Shown here: positions 1 to 6,242 of the stretch, one piece after another
Position numbering within the stretch: the first letter of the stretch is position 1
Layout: each line of letters opens with the position of its first letter
Assembly: GCA_020059425.1 (NCBI GenBank)
Contig: JAGVCD010000091.1
Span: 1-8,306, forward strand
Direction: 5' to 3'
DNA from: Chamaesiphon sp.
GTDB taxonomy: Bacteria; Cyanobacteriota; Cyanobacteriia; Cyanobacteriales; Chamaesiphonaceae
Length of the DNA: 8,306 bases
Notes under the pieces: model-generated
What the model was told of the DNA's origin: nothing
The model's input: the letters and a program-made list of their open reading frames with translations, nothing else
Database searches by the model: none
Translations under genes and position numbers: made by a program

Positions 1-128
1 ATTTGACAACTTGTGCGGCGGCAAAGCGATTGTAATAGAACATGGTATGTTCAAAACCGATACTGCAAATCAACTTTCTTGTAGAATTTAGTCCGAATTA
101 TCAATATTCAGCCGCTGTTATATTCTGA
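1..128. other. murA leader; possible edge of a neighbouring gene
   Basis: This stretch ends at the outermost murA start. Two overlapping antisense frames are open at the window edge, and I cannot tell which, if either, is real. On the minus strand an ATG at 43-41 opens 14 codons running off the edge (MFYYNRFAAAQVVK), which would be a gene diverging from murA. On the plus strand a frame from base 2 reads 29 codons to a TAG at 89-91, which would be the tail of an upstream gene. Neither matches a family I recognise. The hexamer TATATT at 119-124 resembles a -10 box but has no good -35 partner. No RNA gene or terminator is evident. Confidence 0.3.
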
Positions 129-1499
129 ATGAAAGACAAACCCATTAATAGCCTAACTTATAAATCTATGGCCTCACCTACCGAAAAGTCTGTTCTACAT
201 ATTTGGGGCCAGCATCCTTTAGCCGGGGAAGTACAAATTAGTGGCGCGAAGAATTCGGCTTTAGTGTTAATGGCCGGAGCGGTTCTGTGTACTGGGGATT
301 GTCGCATTAACAATATTCCTGCTTTGGCTGATGTGGGTAAGATGTGCCAAATCATTGAGTCCTTGGGAATTAAGGTCAATCGTCAAGGTAATACGATCGA
401 TTTTGATGCGCGTATAGTAACTGGTTTTAGTGCCCCTTACGAGCTGGTTTCTAAGCTGCGAGCAGCTTTTTTTGCAGTGGGTCCAATTTTGGCGCGTCAG
501 GGGGAAGCTCAGGTTCCTTTGCCCGGCGGCTGTTCGATCGGCGATCGACCAGTGAAAATACATATTAAAGGTTTGCAAGCTTTGGGAGCCACTGTGGAGA
601 TCAAGCATGGTGAGGTTCATGCTAAAGCGACTAGCCCTAATGGGCGGCTCCAAGGTGCCAAAATTTATTTAGATTATCCCAGTGTTGGTGCCACCGAAAC
701 TTTGATGATGGCGGCCACTCTGGCTGATGGTGAAACGATTATCGACAATGCTGCTAAAGAACCAGAAGTGGTGGATTTAGCTAATTTTTGTATTTCGATG
801 GGTGCCAAGATTGTGGGTGCCGGTACCGAGCGCATTGTGATCCAGGGTGTGGAAAAGCTGCATAGTACGGAGTACGATGTGATTCCCGATCGGGTGGAAG
901 CGGCTACTTTCTTGGTTGCTGGAGCCATGATGCGTTCTGAAATTAGTCTTTTCCCAGTAGTGCCTCTGCATTTGTCGGCGGCAATTGCTAAGCTAGCTGA
1001 AATTGGGGTGGAAGTAGTTACGGAGGGTTCTCGGATGCGGGTGTTGCCTCCGAAGAGCCTGTCTGGGGTAAATATTGAAACCTTGCCTTACCCAGATTTT
1101 CCGACTGATATGCAAGCCCAATTTATGGCTTTACTGGCCATTTCGGCTGGTAATAGTGTGATTACTGAAACGGTCTTTGAAAATCGTTTGCAACATGTGG
1201 CCGAACTCCAGCGGATGGGGGCTAATATTCAGGTGCAAGGCAATAAAGCGATCATTCAGGGTGTGGAAAAACTGACTGGAGCGACGGTTATGGCTACTGA
1301 CTTGAGAGCTTCGGCGGCTTTGGTGATTGCTGGTCTGTTTGCGGAAGGCATGACTACGGTAGAAGGTTTGCACCATCTCGATCGCGGCTATGAAAACATC
1401 GAACAAAAACTACGCAACTTGGGCGCGAAGATCGATCGAGTGATTGTTGATGAGCATGGTAAGGTTTTGCGTTCAGCGGTGTCTGCTGTTGCTGCCTAG
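129..1499 (+). CDS. murA: UDP-N-acetylglucosamine 1-carboxyvinyltransferase (MurA)
   Basis: MurA transfers the enolpyruvyl group of phosphoenolpyruvate to UDP-GlcNAc in the cytoplasm, the first committed step of peptidoglycan synthesis. The product is 456 residues with the full family signature. It has the substrate-binding Lys41-Asn42 in SGAKNSA, Arg111, and the loop [11 protein letters not shown] with the PEP-reactive Cys135 and Arg140. It also has Asp327 in FPTDMQAQF (the equivalent of E. coli Asp305), Arg353 in FENR, Asp391 in DLRASAA and Arg419 in HLDRGYE. Because the loop carries Cys, not Asp, the enzyme should be fosfomycin-sensitive in principle (inference). The start is uncertain. 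ATG at 129 has no Shine-Dalgarno sequence. An in-frame ATG at 168 (Met14) would give 443 residues, closer to the usual length and to the distance normally seen before the KNSA motif. The gene converges on the YbjN-like gene. Confidence 0.97.
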   Translation: MKDKPINSLTYKSMASPTEKSVLHIWGQHPLAGEVQISGAKNSALVLMAGAVLCTGDCRINNIPALADVGKMCQIIESLGIKVNRQGNTIDFDARIVTGFSAPYELVSKLRAAFFAVGPILARQGEAQVPLPGGCSIGDRPVKIHIKGLQALGATVEIKHGEVHAKATSPNGRLQGAKIYLDYPSVGATETLMMAATLADGETIIDNAAKEPEVVDLANFCISMGAKIVGAGTERIVIQGVEKLHSTEYDVIPDRVEAATFLVAGAMMRSEISLFPVVPLHLSAAIAKLAEIGVEVVTEGSRMRVLPPKSLSGVNIETLPYPDFPTDMQAQFMALLAISAGNSVITETVFENRLQHVAELQRMGANIQVQGNKAIIQGVEKLTGATVMATDLRASAALVIAGLFAEGMTTVEGLHHLDRGYENIEQKLRNLGAKIDRVIVDEHGKVLRSAVSAVAA

Positions 1500-1527
1500 G
1501 TCTGAATTGACTAAATAAAGCTAGAGT

Positions 1528-1551
1528 GAGAAGTGACATTAAGCACTTCTC
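1528..1551. terminator. Hairpin between convergent murA and YbjN-like gene
   Basis: GAGAAGTG (1528-1535) and CACTTCTC (1544-1551) form a perfect 8-bp stem around an 8-base loop, 28 bases after the murA stop and 25 bases past the stop of the opposing gene. No run of T follows on the plus strand. On the minus strand the following sequence is only mildly T-rich. It may act as a shared weak terminator or as a 3'-end stabilising hairpin for both transcripts. The position between convergent stops supports a 3'-end role, but the missing T-tract argues against a classical intrinsic terminator. Confidence 0.4.
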
Positions 1552-1576
1552 CCTGCTCGATGCCACCCAGATATTG

Positions 1577-2053
1577 CTAGATTGCTGGAAACGTTGCTTT
1601 TAGGTCATCGTCATTGTCATCAGCTACATTCGCTACTAGAGTGATTGCCCGCGAAATTTCTCCTGGTGATAATTCGGCGACGGTGCGGGTAGACATCACG
1701 ACGACCTGAGTATCGACGATTGCAAACTTTGCTTCTAAGGTACTTTCCCAGTTCATTTGCAGCAGTTTCTGCATTAACTCTGGCTGATGCTGCGTTGGTA
1801 AATTTAGGATGTATGACCAAATGGTCAACACATCATCATCAGTTTTTCCAGTAAGTTGGACAAATACCTCTACGCTACCGTAGGTGAATTTCCAGACATA
1901 GCCGTTTTGGTCATGGCTGACCATCGCTGTTTTGCTGGGATCGAGGCTCCCAATTACAGTTTCGATCACATCGATATACTGGACATCCAGCAATTCTGTG
2001 GTGGATTCACTATCTGCCGCTGGGGTAAGAGGGTTCGTAATATTTGGGGTCAT
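1577..2053 (-). CDS. YbjN domain-containing protein
   Basis: This is a 158-residue acidic, soluble protein with no signal peptide or membrane segment. The central part reads as a YbjN / type III secretion chaperone-like fold: an N-terminal helix (YIDVIETVIGSL), then strands around VWKFTYGSVEVFVQL, then VLTIWSYILNLP. After that come a helix (ELMQKLLQMNWES) and a second strand block (AKFAIVDTQVVVMSTRTV). The hinge ALSPGEI-like sequence is present here as ELSPGEISRAI. It ends in an Asp-rich tail (ADDNDDDLKA). YbjN proteins are linked to stress and motility phenotypes in enterobacteria, but in cyanobacteria the family has no firm biochemical role. I infer a chaperone or partner-binding function only from the fold. 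The start is ATG with no clear Shine-Dalgarno. The assignment rests on recalled pattern similarity. Confidence 0.75.
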   Translation of the reverse strand: MTPNITNPLTPAADSESTTELLDVQYIDVIETVIGSLDPSKTAMVSHDQNGYVWKFTYGSVEVFVQLTGKTDDDVLTIWSYILNLPTQHQPELMQKLLQMNWESTLEAKFAIVDTQVVVMSTRTVAELSPGEISRAITLVANVADDNDDDLKATFPAI

Positions 2054-2092
2054 GTATTTGAAAACCTGTGCTACTCCATTAATCTAAATCTT

Positions 2093-2121
2093 TTTTTATG
2101 CTTTTATTGATAAGTTGTAAA
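2093..2121 (-). promoter_or_regulatory. Candidate promoter of the YbjN-like gene
   Basis: Read on the minus strand, TTTACA (2121-2116) lies 17 bases before TAAAAA (2098-2093) in the 98-base gap upstream of the YbjN-like gene. Transcription would begin near 2086, about 33 bases before the ATG at 2053. The -35 match is good and the -10 match is poor in an A-rich setting, so chance is a real possibility. The rest of the gap (2054-2151) is AT-rich and shows no convincing terminator for the upstream methyltransferase. Confidence 0.25.
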
Positions 2122-2151
2122 GAAAATTTTTGGCCTTTGAATTGTTGATCA

Positions 2152-3210
2152 CTATGCTGCTTTAGTAGCAATTAAATATTTACTCATGAAGTGTACCTGG
2201 CTAGGTTGTACAGAGTGAAATCCAGCATTAGTTAGTCGATCGATCAAATTATCTTGCATATAGCTTTGGTAGTAAGGCTCATGAAACATGGTCTGGAAAG
2301 CGGTCATAATTGGTTCGAATTCTGGCGAATCATGCACTTGAATGGAGTCGCAGATAATGAAAGTACCGCCGGGTTTTAAAACCCGGAAACACTCTTCGAT
2401 CGCTTTTTGCCGGGCGGCTGGTGGCAGCTCATGGAAAGAAAAGACGCAGGTAATGGCATGAAAGTAATTATCGATGTAGGGCAATTCTTCGATGTTGCCT
2501 TGAATCAACTGTGGTAATTCGCCAGGTATTTGGGAGAGGGCTTGGTTGGCTTTGCGCAGATAAGCTGGTGAGAGATCGACACCAAATAATGCTGCTTGAG
2601 GGAGCATGGCGCGAATAGCTTGCAGGGTGCGAGCAGTGCCACAGGCTGCATCTAAAATACGTATTTGTTTAGCTGGTACCGCCGGGAAATTGTTTAAACT
2701 CGCTTGAAGTGGCGCTAAGACCCGGCGACGCATGGCATCGGCGGCTCCACCAAACAAAATTCCGACTTGTAAATCGTAGAGATTGGCCGAAGCATCGCTG
2801 AGGTAGCCGTTGGTTTGGTGATGGAAATTTTGAACGTAATAATCAGGGTAGTTGGTAGTATCGATCGAACTATCAAAATCCTGATATTTCTTCTGATCGA
2901 CTCTTTGCCAAATGCTGGTGGTATCTAGCCAGAGCCAGGGATATTGCAGCAAGTAATCCAACCATGGTTCGTCAAACAGCAAGCTTTGTGGATACACGCC
3001 ATCCTCCGCATCTTGCCAGTCGATCGCTAACATGTCATTGACGCGTTGTTGCAATAGAGGGATCAGGCTGGGCGGTACCGGAAACACTGGGCGATCGTTG
3101 GGTACAACTATCTTCCATATTTGGTTGGCTAGGGTTTTGTGGGCAAAGCTGAGGTAGTTTTTGCCTTGCTGAAGATTTTGGTAAGCGAGCTTGGTGAGAG
3201 TATCAGGCAT
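2152..3210 (-). CDS. Class I SAM-dependent methyltransferase, small-molecule type
   Basis: The 352-residue protein has a Rossmann methyltransferase domain from about residue 180. Motif I is ILDAACGTART (185-195), which binds S-adenosylmethionine. The acidic loop VDLS (211-214) contacts the ribose. GNIEELPY (238-245) matches the motif with the acidic residue near adenine, followed by FSFHELPP (257-264) and the post-motif FRVLKPGGTF (275-284). This resembles the Methyltransf_11/25 group that acts on small molecules or lipids. There is no DPPY or Pro-Cys motif as in DNA methylases. The first 170 residues are a long extension rich in Tyr and Trp, with segments YPDYYVQNFHHQTNGYLS and GGAADAMRRR that I recall as conserved in cyanobacterial homologues. 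Substrate unknown. Motif I has Ala where a second Gly is usual. Start is ATG with no nearby Shine-Dalgarno; it diverges from the HNH module. Confidence 0.88.
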   Translation of the reverse strand: MPDTLTKLAYQNLQQGKNYLSFAHKTLANQIWKIVVPNDRPVFPVPPSLIPLLQQRVNDMLAIDWQDAEDGVYPQSLLFDEPWLDYLLQYPWLWLDTTSIWQRVDQKKYQDFDSSIDTTNYPDYYVQNFHHQTNGYLSDASANLYDLQVGILFGGAADAMRRRVLAPLQASLNNFPAVPAKQIRILDAACGTARTLQAIRAMLPQAALFGVDLSPAYLRKANQALSQIPGELPQLIQGNIEELPYIDNYFHAITCVFSFHELPPAARQKAIEECFRVLKPGGTFIICDSIQVHDSPEFEPIMTAFQTMFHEPYYQSYMQDNLIDRLTNAGFHSVQPSQVHFMSKYLIATKAA

Positions 3211-3253
3211 GTCAGCGGCAGGTTTTACCTTGAACAGAGAATTACTGTTAATA

Positions 3254-3283
3254 AATGTAACGAATAAATTGCTGGCTTGGCAA
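3254..3283 (-). promoter_or_regulatory. Candidate promoter of the methyltransferase gene
   Basis: On the minus strand, TTGCCA (3283-3278) matches five of six -35 bases. It is followed after 18 bases by TACATT (3259-3254), which matches four of six -10 bases. Transcription would start near 3247 and give a leader of about 37 bases before the ATG at 3210. The hit sits in the divergent intergenic region, where a promoter is expected. It is found by eye only. Confidence 0.3.
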
Positions 3284-3332
3284 TCTATTGTGCTTAATGC
3301 TGAAGGTGTTGTTTAACCCAAGTCATAATGTT

Positions 3333-3359
3333 GGTGTAGATTTAAATTTGGGATACACC
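3333..3359. promoter_or_regulatory. Operator-like inverted repeat before the orphan-HNH pair
   Basis: GGTGTA (3333-3338) and TACACC (3354-3359) are perfect inverted arms separated by 15 bases. The spacer contains the 8-base palindrome ATTTAAAT (3340-3347). The element lies 25 bases upstream of the ATG at 3385 and just before its Shine-Dalgarno, a usual place for a repressor operator or a leader hairpin. I could not find a convincing -35/-10 pair for the plus-strand gene. CATAAT at 3324-3329 is a possible -10 but lacks a -35 at the right distance. Confidence 0.35.
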
Positions 3360-3372
3360 TGCTAGTTACATT

Positions 3373-3378
3373 GGAGGT
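3373..3378 (+). promoter_or_regulatory. Strong Shine-Dalgarno sequence (GGAGGT)
   Basis: GGAGGT lies six bases before the ATG at 3385 and fixes that start. It is the strongest ribosome binding site in the window. Most neighbours have none; the DUF3119 gene has only a modest AAGGA. It suggests that this short gene is translated more efficiently than its neighbours. Confidence 0.8.
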
Positions 3379-3384
3379 TAGATC

Positions 3385-3747
3385 ATGCAAACTATTTCGA
3401 TCGCGACGATTGCGACTACGAACGGAGATCGATTGTACCGAGCAGCTAGTGGAAATCGGCAATCTACCGGAAAAACTGCTGGAGAAGCCTTAGATGCTTT
3501 GACGATCCAGATTGGTAGTCAAGAAATTAACGGATTTTTGTTGCTTCAAAATCATCAGCCAGACGAGTTTTTTACTGCTCCGCAACAGCAACGGTTGACG
3601 GAATTGATGTCACTTTGGCGAACTGCCCGCGATGTCGGCAATTCTTTCCCGCCCGATTTACAATCGGAGCTCGATGCTCTAATTGAGGCCGAATTGGATG
3701 CGACCACGGAACGATCAAAAGCAATTCTTGCTCAGATCCAGTCATGA
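3385..3747 (+). CDS. Unknown 120-residue protein paired with an HNH gene
   Basis: I do not recognise this gene as a named family. The 120-residue product is acidic overall, with no signal peptide, membrane segment or Cys motif. The N-terminal third looks like strands around a Gly/Ser/Thr-rich turn (NGDRLYRAASGNRQSTGKTA). It is followed by a short helix (AGEALDALTIQIG), a strand (INGFLLLQNHQPDEFFT) and two C-terminal helices (QQRLTELMSLWRTARD and LQSELDALIEAELDATTE). The stop overlaps the start of the HNH gene as ATGA, so the two are very likely translationally coupled. That layout, with the smaller partner first and a strong Shine-Dalgarno, resembles toxin-antitoxin or immunity pairs. However, the helical tail carries no recognisable DNA-binding motif, so an antitoxin role is speculation. 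It contains one CGATCG site, so its base composition does not look newly foreign. Confidence 0.8.
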   Translation: MQTISIATIATTNGDRLYRAASGNRQSTGKTAGEALDALTIQIGSQEINGFLLLQNHQPDEFFTAPQQQRLTELMSLWRTARDVGNSFPPDLQSELDALIEAELDATTERSKAILAQIQS

Positions 3748-4145
3748 ATCCATTCTATTTTTTAGTTGCTGAACGCGCTCATCATCGGTGTGAATATTGC
3801 CATGCACCAGAGTCGATATTTAACGCCGTACTGGAAGTCGAACATATTACCCCTACGGTTGCTGGCGGCACTAGCACGGAGGAGAATTTAGCCTTGGCTT
3901 GTCGATCTTGTAATGGGTTTAAAGGTAGTCGCAGCAGCTATATCGATCCTGAATCAGGACAGGAGGAGCGGTTTTATCATCCCAGACAAGATCGATGGGA
4001 AGAGCATTTTTCGGTCGGTTCTGAATTGTGTGAAATTGTTGCACTGACAGCAATTGGACGAGTTACGGCACTCTGTCTCAAAATAAATAGTCGATCGCAA
4101 CTTACCGCAAGACAGTTTTGGGTTCAGCTTGGCTTATTTCCTTAG
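3744..4145 (+). CDS. HNH endonuclease-fold protein
   Basis: This 133-residue protein has an HNH (beta-beta-alpha metal) nuclease fold. A structural zinc is likely held by Cys16-x2-Cys19 (CEYC) and Cys53-x2-Cys56 (CRSC). The catalytic core is EVEHITP with His34, then GGTSTEENLALAC with Asn48, then CNGFKG with Asn57, an H-N-N variant common in stand-alone members. After the core, the segment PRQDRWEEHF (80-89) and the tail containing IGRVTAL are features I recall from a family of short HNH proteins abundant in cyanobacteria. The family presumably nicks or cuts DNA, but its substrate and biological role are not established, and I see no cognate DNA methylase. It has no Shine-Dalgarno of its own and overlaps the upstream gene by ATGA, so it depends on that gene for translation. 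It converges on plsY after a 49-base gap with no evident hairpin. Confidence 0.9.
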   Translation: MNPFYFLVAERAHHRCEYCHAPESIFNAVLEVEHITPTVAGGTSTEENLALACRSCNGFKGSRSSYIDPESGQEERFYHPRQDRWEEHFSVGSELCEIVALTAIGRVTALCLKINSRSQLTARQFWVQLGLFP

Positions 4146-4194
4146 ACTGAAATGATTACCATGACTACGTTTGATTTTTAATTGATGACAGGCT

Positions 4195-4854
4195 TTAGGA
4201 CGGGGTGACCTGTTCTGTTTCTGTTGAATCGCTTTTGGCTTGGCCAATTTGTGGTTCGGTGCCTGCTAACAATCTTTCGACATTGGCACGATGGAGCCAA
4301 ATGACATAAGCACCACCGATCAAGGTAAATATGCCATAGGCCAGGGGTTGCTGATAGGCAAACATGAAAAGAGTCACAGCCATCGCTCCCAAAATAGAAC
4401 TAATCGAGACAATACGGGTGATAGCGATCGATATCCCAAAGGTACTCAGCGTTAGTAAAGCCACTGGCCAGTGCATCGCCAGCAATACGCCCAAACTGGC
4501 CGCCACCGACTTGCCACCCTGAAAACCCAACCAGACCGATTTACTGTGACCCAAAATAGCCATGGTGGCTGTGCCGATGACTAGTAGTGGTTGCCAATGA
4601 GCTGGCAACAAAAAAAAGTGGTAAGCAACAGCCACTAAGCTAACGGCAGCCCAGCCTTTACCGACATCAGCTAACAACACTAACGAACCGGGAACTTTTC
4701 CTAAGGTGCGCAAAACATTGGTCGCGCCAGTGGAGCCGGAACCATGTTCACGGATATCTATGCCTTTCAGGAATTTACCTGTGAGATAACCAGTGGGAAA
4801 AGAACCTAGTAAATAAGCAGTCCCGAGCAGGATGGCGACGACAGCGTACAGCAT
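4195..4854 (-). CDS. plsY: Acyl-phosphate:glycerol-3-phosphate acyltransferase (PlsY)
   Basis: PlsY transfers an acyl group from acyl-phosphate (made by PlsX) to glycerol 3-phosphate, giving lysophosphatidic acid, the first step of membrane glycerolipid synthesis. It is an integral membrane enzyme. The 219-residue product has the three family motifs: GSFPTGY (17-23) with DIREHGSGSTGATNVLR (33-49); LGHSKSVWLGFQGGKSVA (101-118) with His103 and the GGK phosphate loop; and HRANVERLLAGTEP (188-201). Five or so hydrophobic segments lie between them. The family form GSGNxGATN appears here as GSGSTGATN. A hydrophilic Ser/Thr/Glu tail follows the last motif. The ATG lies five bases after the DUF3086 stop, without its own Shine-Dalgarno, so it is probably coupled to that gene. 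It is the last gene of the minus-strand cluster. Confidence 0.96.
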   Translation of the reverse strand: MLYAVVAILLGTAYLLGSFPTGYLTGKFLKGIDIREHGSGSTGATNVLRTLGKVPGSLVLLADVGKGWAAVSLVAVAYHFFLLPAHWQPLLVIGTATMAILGHSKSVWLGFQGGKSVAASLGVLLAMHWPVALLTLSTFGISIAITRIVSISSILGAMAVTLFMFAYQQPLAYGIFTLIGGAYVIWLHRANVERLLAGTEPQIGQAKSDSTETEQVTPS

Positions 4855-4859
4855 TGTGA

Positions 4860-5819
4860 TTAATAACGGTAATCGTTGGGGTAGGGATTGGGTTCGGGGG
4901 CAAAGGCCAGCCAGATGGGATATTGCAACAAGGCCAGGCTGACATAACCTTCCGAGTCATCCATGATGATAAAAGGCATGTCTCGTTCGGCCATAATTTT
5001 TTCGGCCTTGATGGTTAATGGGTCGGGGGCTTCAAACAAAATAATACCGCCGTTAGGGCCAAAATCGCTTCTTCCTAGGCCCAAACAATCTTGTAAACCC
5101 CGTCGCCATTCGCCTAGCCGCTCGGGGCTGTTGGCTAAGATTAACACCCGCAAATAGTCGCCGTATAATTCTCGCAGCACCGAGATACTGGCGCTGGCTA
5201 CCAATACATTTTGCAGCCGACCACTGAGTGATTTTACCGCGCCGCGCCCGCCCTGTTTCAAAAACCAATTCGCCGATCGATCGATCTGATTTTGCTCTAG
5301 GGTGCGCCGAATTTGCCAGGGCTCGCCGTAGTAGTCCGGGGCGGTTTGGTACTTGTTTAATAGCTCCCGAATCCGCCGGGCATTGGTTTGATAGGTGGGC
5401 TCGGCGAATTCTGGCGGAGGTAAAATGGGATTTGTTGCAGCTGGAGATTTGACTACTGGCTGAACTGGAGCAGCGGCGGGTACCGGAGTCGGCGGATCTG
5501 GGAATTCCATTTCCTCCGCTACTGATACCAAGTCTTGTAAGCTGCCCACTAGATAGTCTTTAAAGCCTTGAATGCGCACGGCAATCTCTTGGGAAGAACC
5601 GGCAAAACTCTGACCAATTTCGGCCTGAATTCGATCGCGCTTGCGTTCTAACTGTTCGATCGATACCAACAAGTTTTGATGACGTTGCTCAATGTCGGCC
5701 AGAGTTTTGCTAGCAATCTGGCTATATTCCTGTTGGGCAGTGGCAATTTGCTGTTGCAGAATGTCTAATTCTTTAGCCAACTGCTCGGTTGGTGATGTTT
5801 CCGGTTCGGAAGAACTCAT
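4860..5819 (-). CDS. DUF3086 domain-containing coiled-coil protein
   Basis: The 319-residue product matches the DUF3086 family, which I know only from cyanobacteria and which has no assigned function. Residues 12-67 are a strong predicted coiled coil rich in Gln, Glu and Leu. Then comes a helical stretch (AVRIQGFKDYLVGSLQDLV, 80-98) and a Pro/Ala-rich linker (107-140). The conserved C-terminal domain (145-319) includes PDYYGEPWQIRRTLEQ, GRGAVKSLSGR and the strand LRVLILANSP, and ends in LALLQYPIWLAFAPEP. There is no signal peptide or clear membrane span. I chose the ATG at 5819, which leaves an 11-base gap after the DUF3119 gene. The frame extends to a TTG at 5858, but that would overlap the upstream gene by 28 bases and add only 13 unconserved-looking residues. 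Neighbours suggest a link to PlsY or the membrane (inference). Confidence 0.9.
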   Translation of the reverse strand: MSSSEPETSPTEQLAKELDILQQQIATAQQEYSQIASKTLADIEQRHQNLLVSIEQLERKRDRIQAEIGQSFAGSSQEIAVRIQGFKDYLVGSLQDLVSVAEEMEFPDPPTPVPAAAPVQPVVKSPAATNPILPPPEFAEPTYQTNARRIRELLNKYQTAPDYYGEPWQIRRTLEQNQIDRSANWFLKQGGRGAVKSLSGRLQNVLVASASISVLRELYGDYLRVLILANSPERLGEWRRGLQDCLGLGRSDFGPNGGIILFEAPDPLTIKAEKIMAERDMPFIIMDDSEGYVSLALLQYPIWLAFAPEPNPYPNDYRY

Positions 5820-5830
5820 AGATAAAACTA

Positions 5831-6214
5831 TTAAGGATTGCAATGCTGCTCTAAGCAACTTCTCAGCTGCTGGGCATTAAACAACATGGGTAAAAAATGA
5901 ATGCTGTTTACTTCCCGGAAGTAAAACAAAATTGGCACCGGCGGCCAAAAGATTTGCCATTCCTCCCATTCAGTATAGGGAAATTTGCGGATTTCTCGAC
6001 CCGATCGATACACTTCTAAAGCCGTCGCTGTGAATCTTAGCCGAATGAGAGCGGTCTGCACCAACAAGAAGAGGCCGAATAATCCCACGACTAAGGCCAC
6101 CCAGACCTGCAGCCAAACCAGCGGGATGGTAGCAGCAATAATGGCTAGGGCAATCTTGTAGTCGGGGCGGAGTTCGATACCAGTGCCGTTGTTATAATTA
6201 GTCGATGTGGTCAT
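5831..6214 (-). CDS. DUF3119 family membrane protein
   Basis: The 127-residue product fits the DUF3119 family, again mainly cyanobacterial and of unknown function. A short polar N-terminus (1-19) precedes a hydrophobic hairpin of two membrane segments at about 20-37 and 38-57. The remaining 70 residues are cytoplasmic or stromal-facing by inference and read as a small all-beta, PH-like domain. That domain runs through LRFTATALEVYRSGREIRKF, PYTEWEEWQIFWPPVP and ILFYFREVNSIHFLPMLF, and ends in a short helix (NAQQLRSCLEQH). This architecture resembles bacterial PH-domain proteins that sit at membranes. An AAGGA at 6227-6223 lies eight bases before the ATG and supports the start. The gene follows lysA by 28 bases and precedes the DUF3086 gene by 11, so co-transcription with both is likely. 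Confidence 0.88.
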   Translation of the reverse strand: MTTSTNYNNGTGIELRPDYKIALAIIAATIPLVWLQVWVALVVGLFGLFLLVQTALIRLRFTATALEVYRSGREIRKFPYTEWEEWQIFWPPVPILFYFREVNSIHFLPMLFNAQQLRSCLEQHCNP

Positions 6215-6242
6215 GGCTGATATCCTTCTAGTTATCGGAAAA

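Noticed and set aside
3..36. TTGACA at 3-8 as the -35 of a murA promoter
   Set aside because: The nearest -10-like hexamer, TGTAAT at 31-36, is 22 bases away, too far, and the site may lie in the coding part of a neighbouring gene.
1856..2110. 84-codon plus-strand open frame
   Set aside because: It is antisense to the YbjN-like gene and its upstream region, is composition-driven and shows no family resemblance.
2152..4145. Methyltransferase next to an HNH nuclease gene as a restriction-modification system
   Set aside because: The methyltransferase lacks the DNA-methylase catalytic motif (DPPY/NPPY or Pro-Cys) and has small-molecule features. The genes diverge and do not share a transcript.
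3385..4145. Recent horizontal transfer of the orphan-HNH pair
   Set aside because: There are no flanking repeats, tRNA or transposase, both genes carry CGATCG sites and composition looks like the neighbours. An old or within-cyanobacteria transfer cannot be excluded.
5274..5286. Short tandem CGATCGATCGATC as a microsatellite or regulatory repeat
   Set aside because: It is inside the DUF3086 coding frame and is explained by two overlapping copies of the dispersed CGATCG motif.
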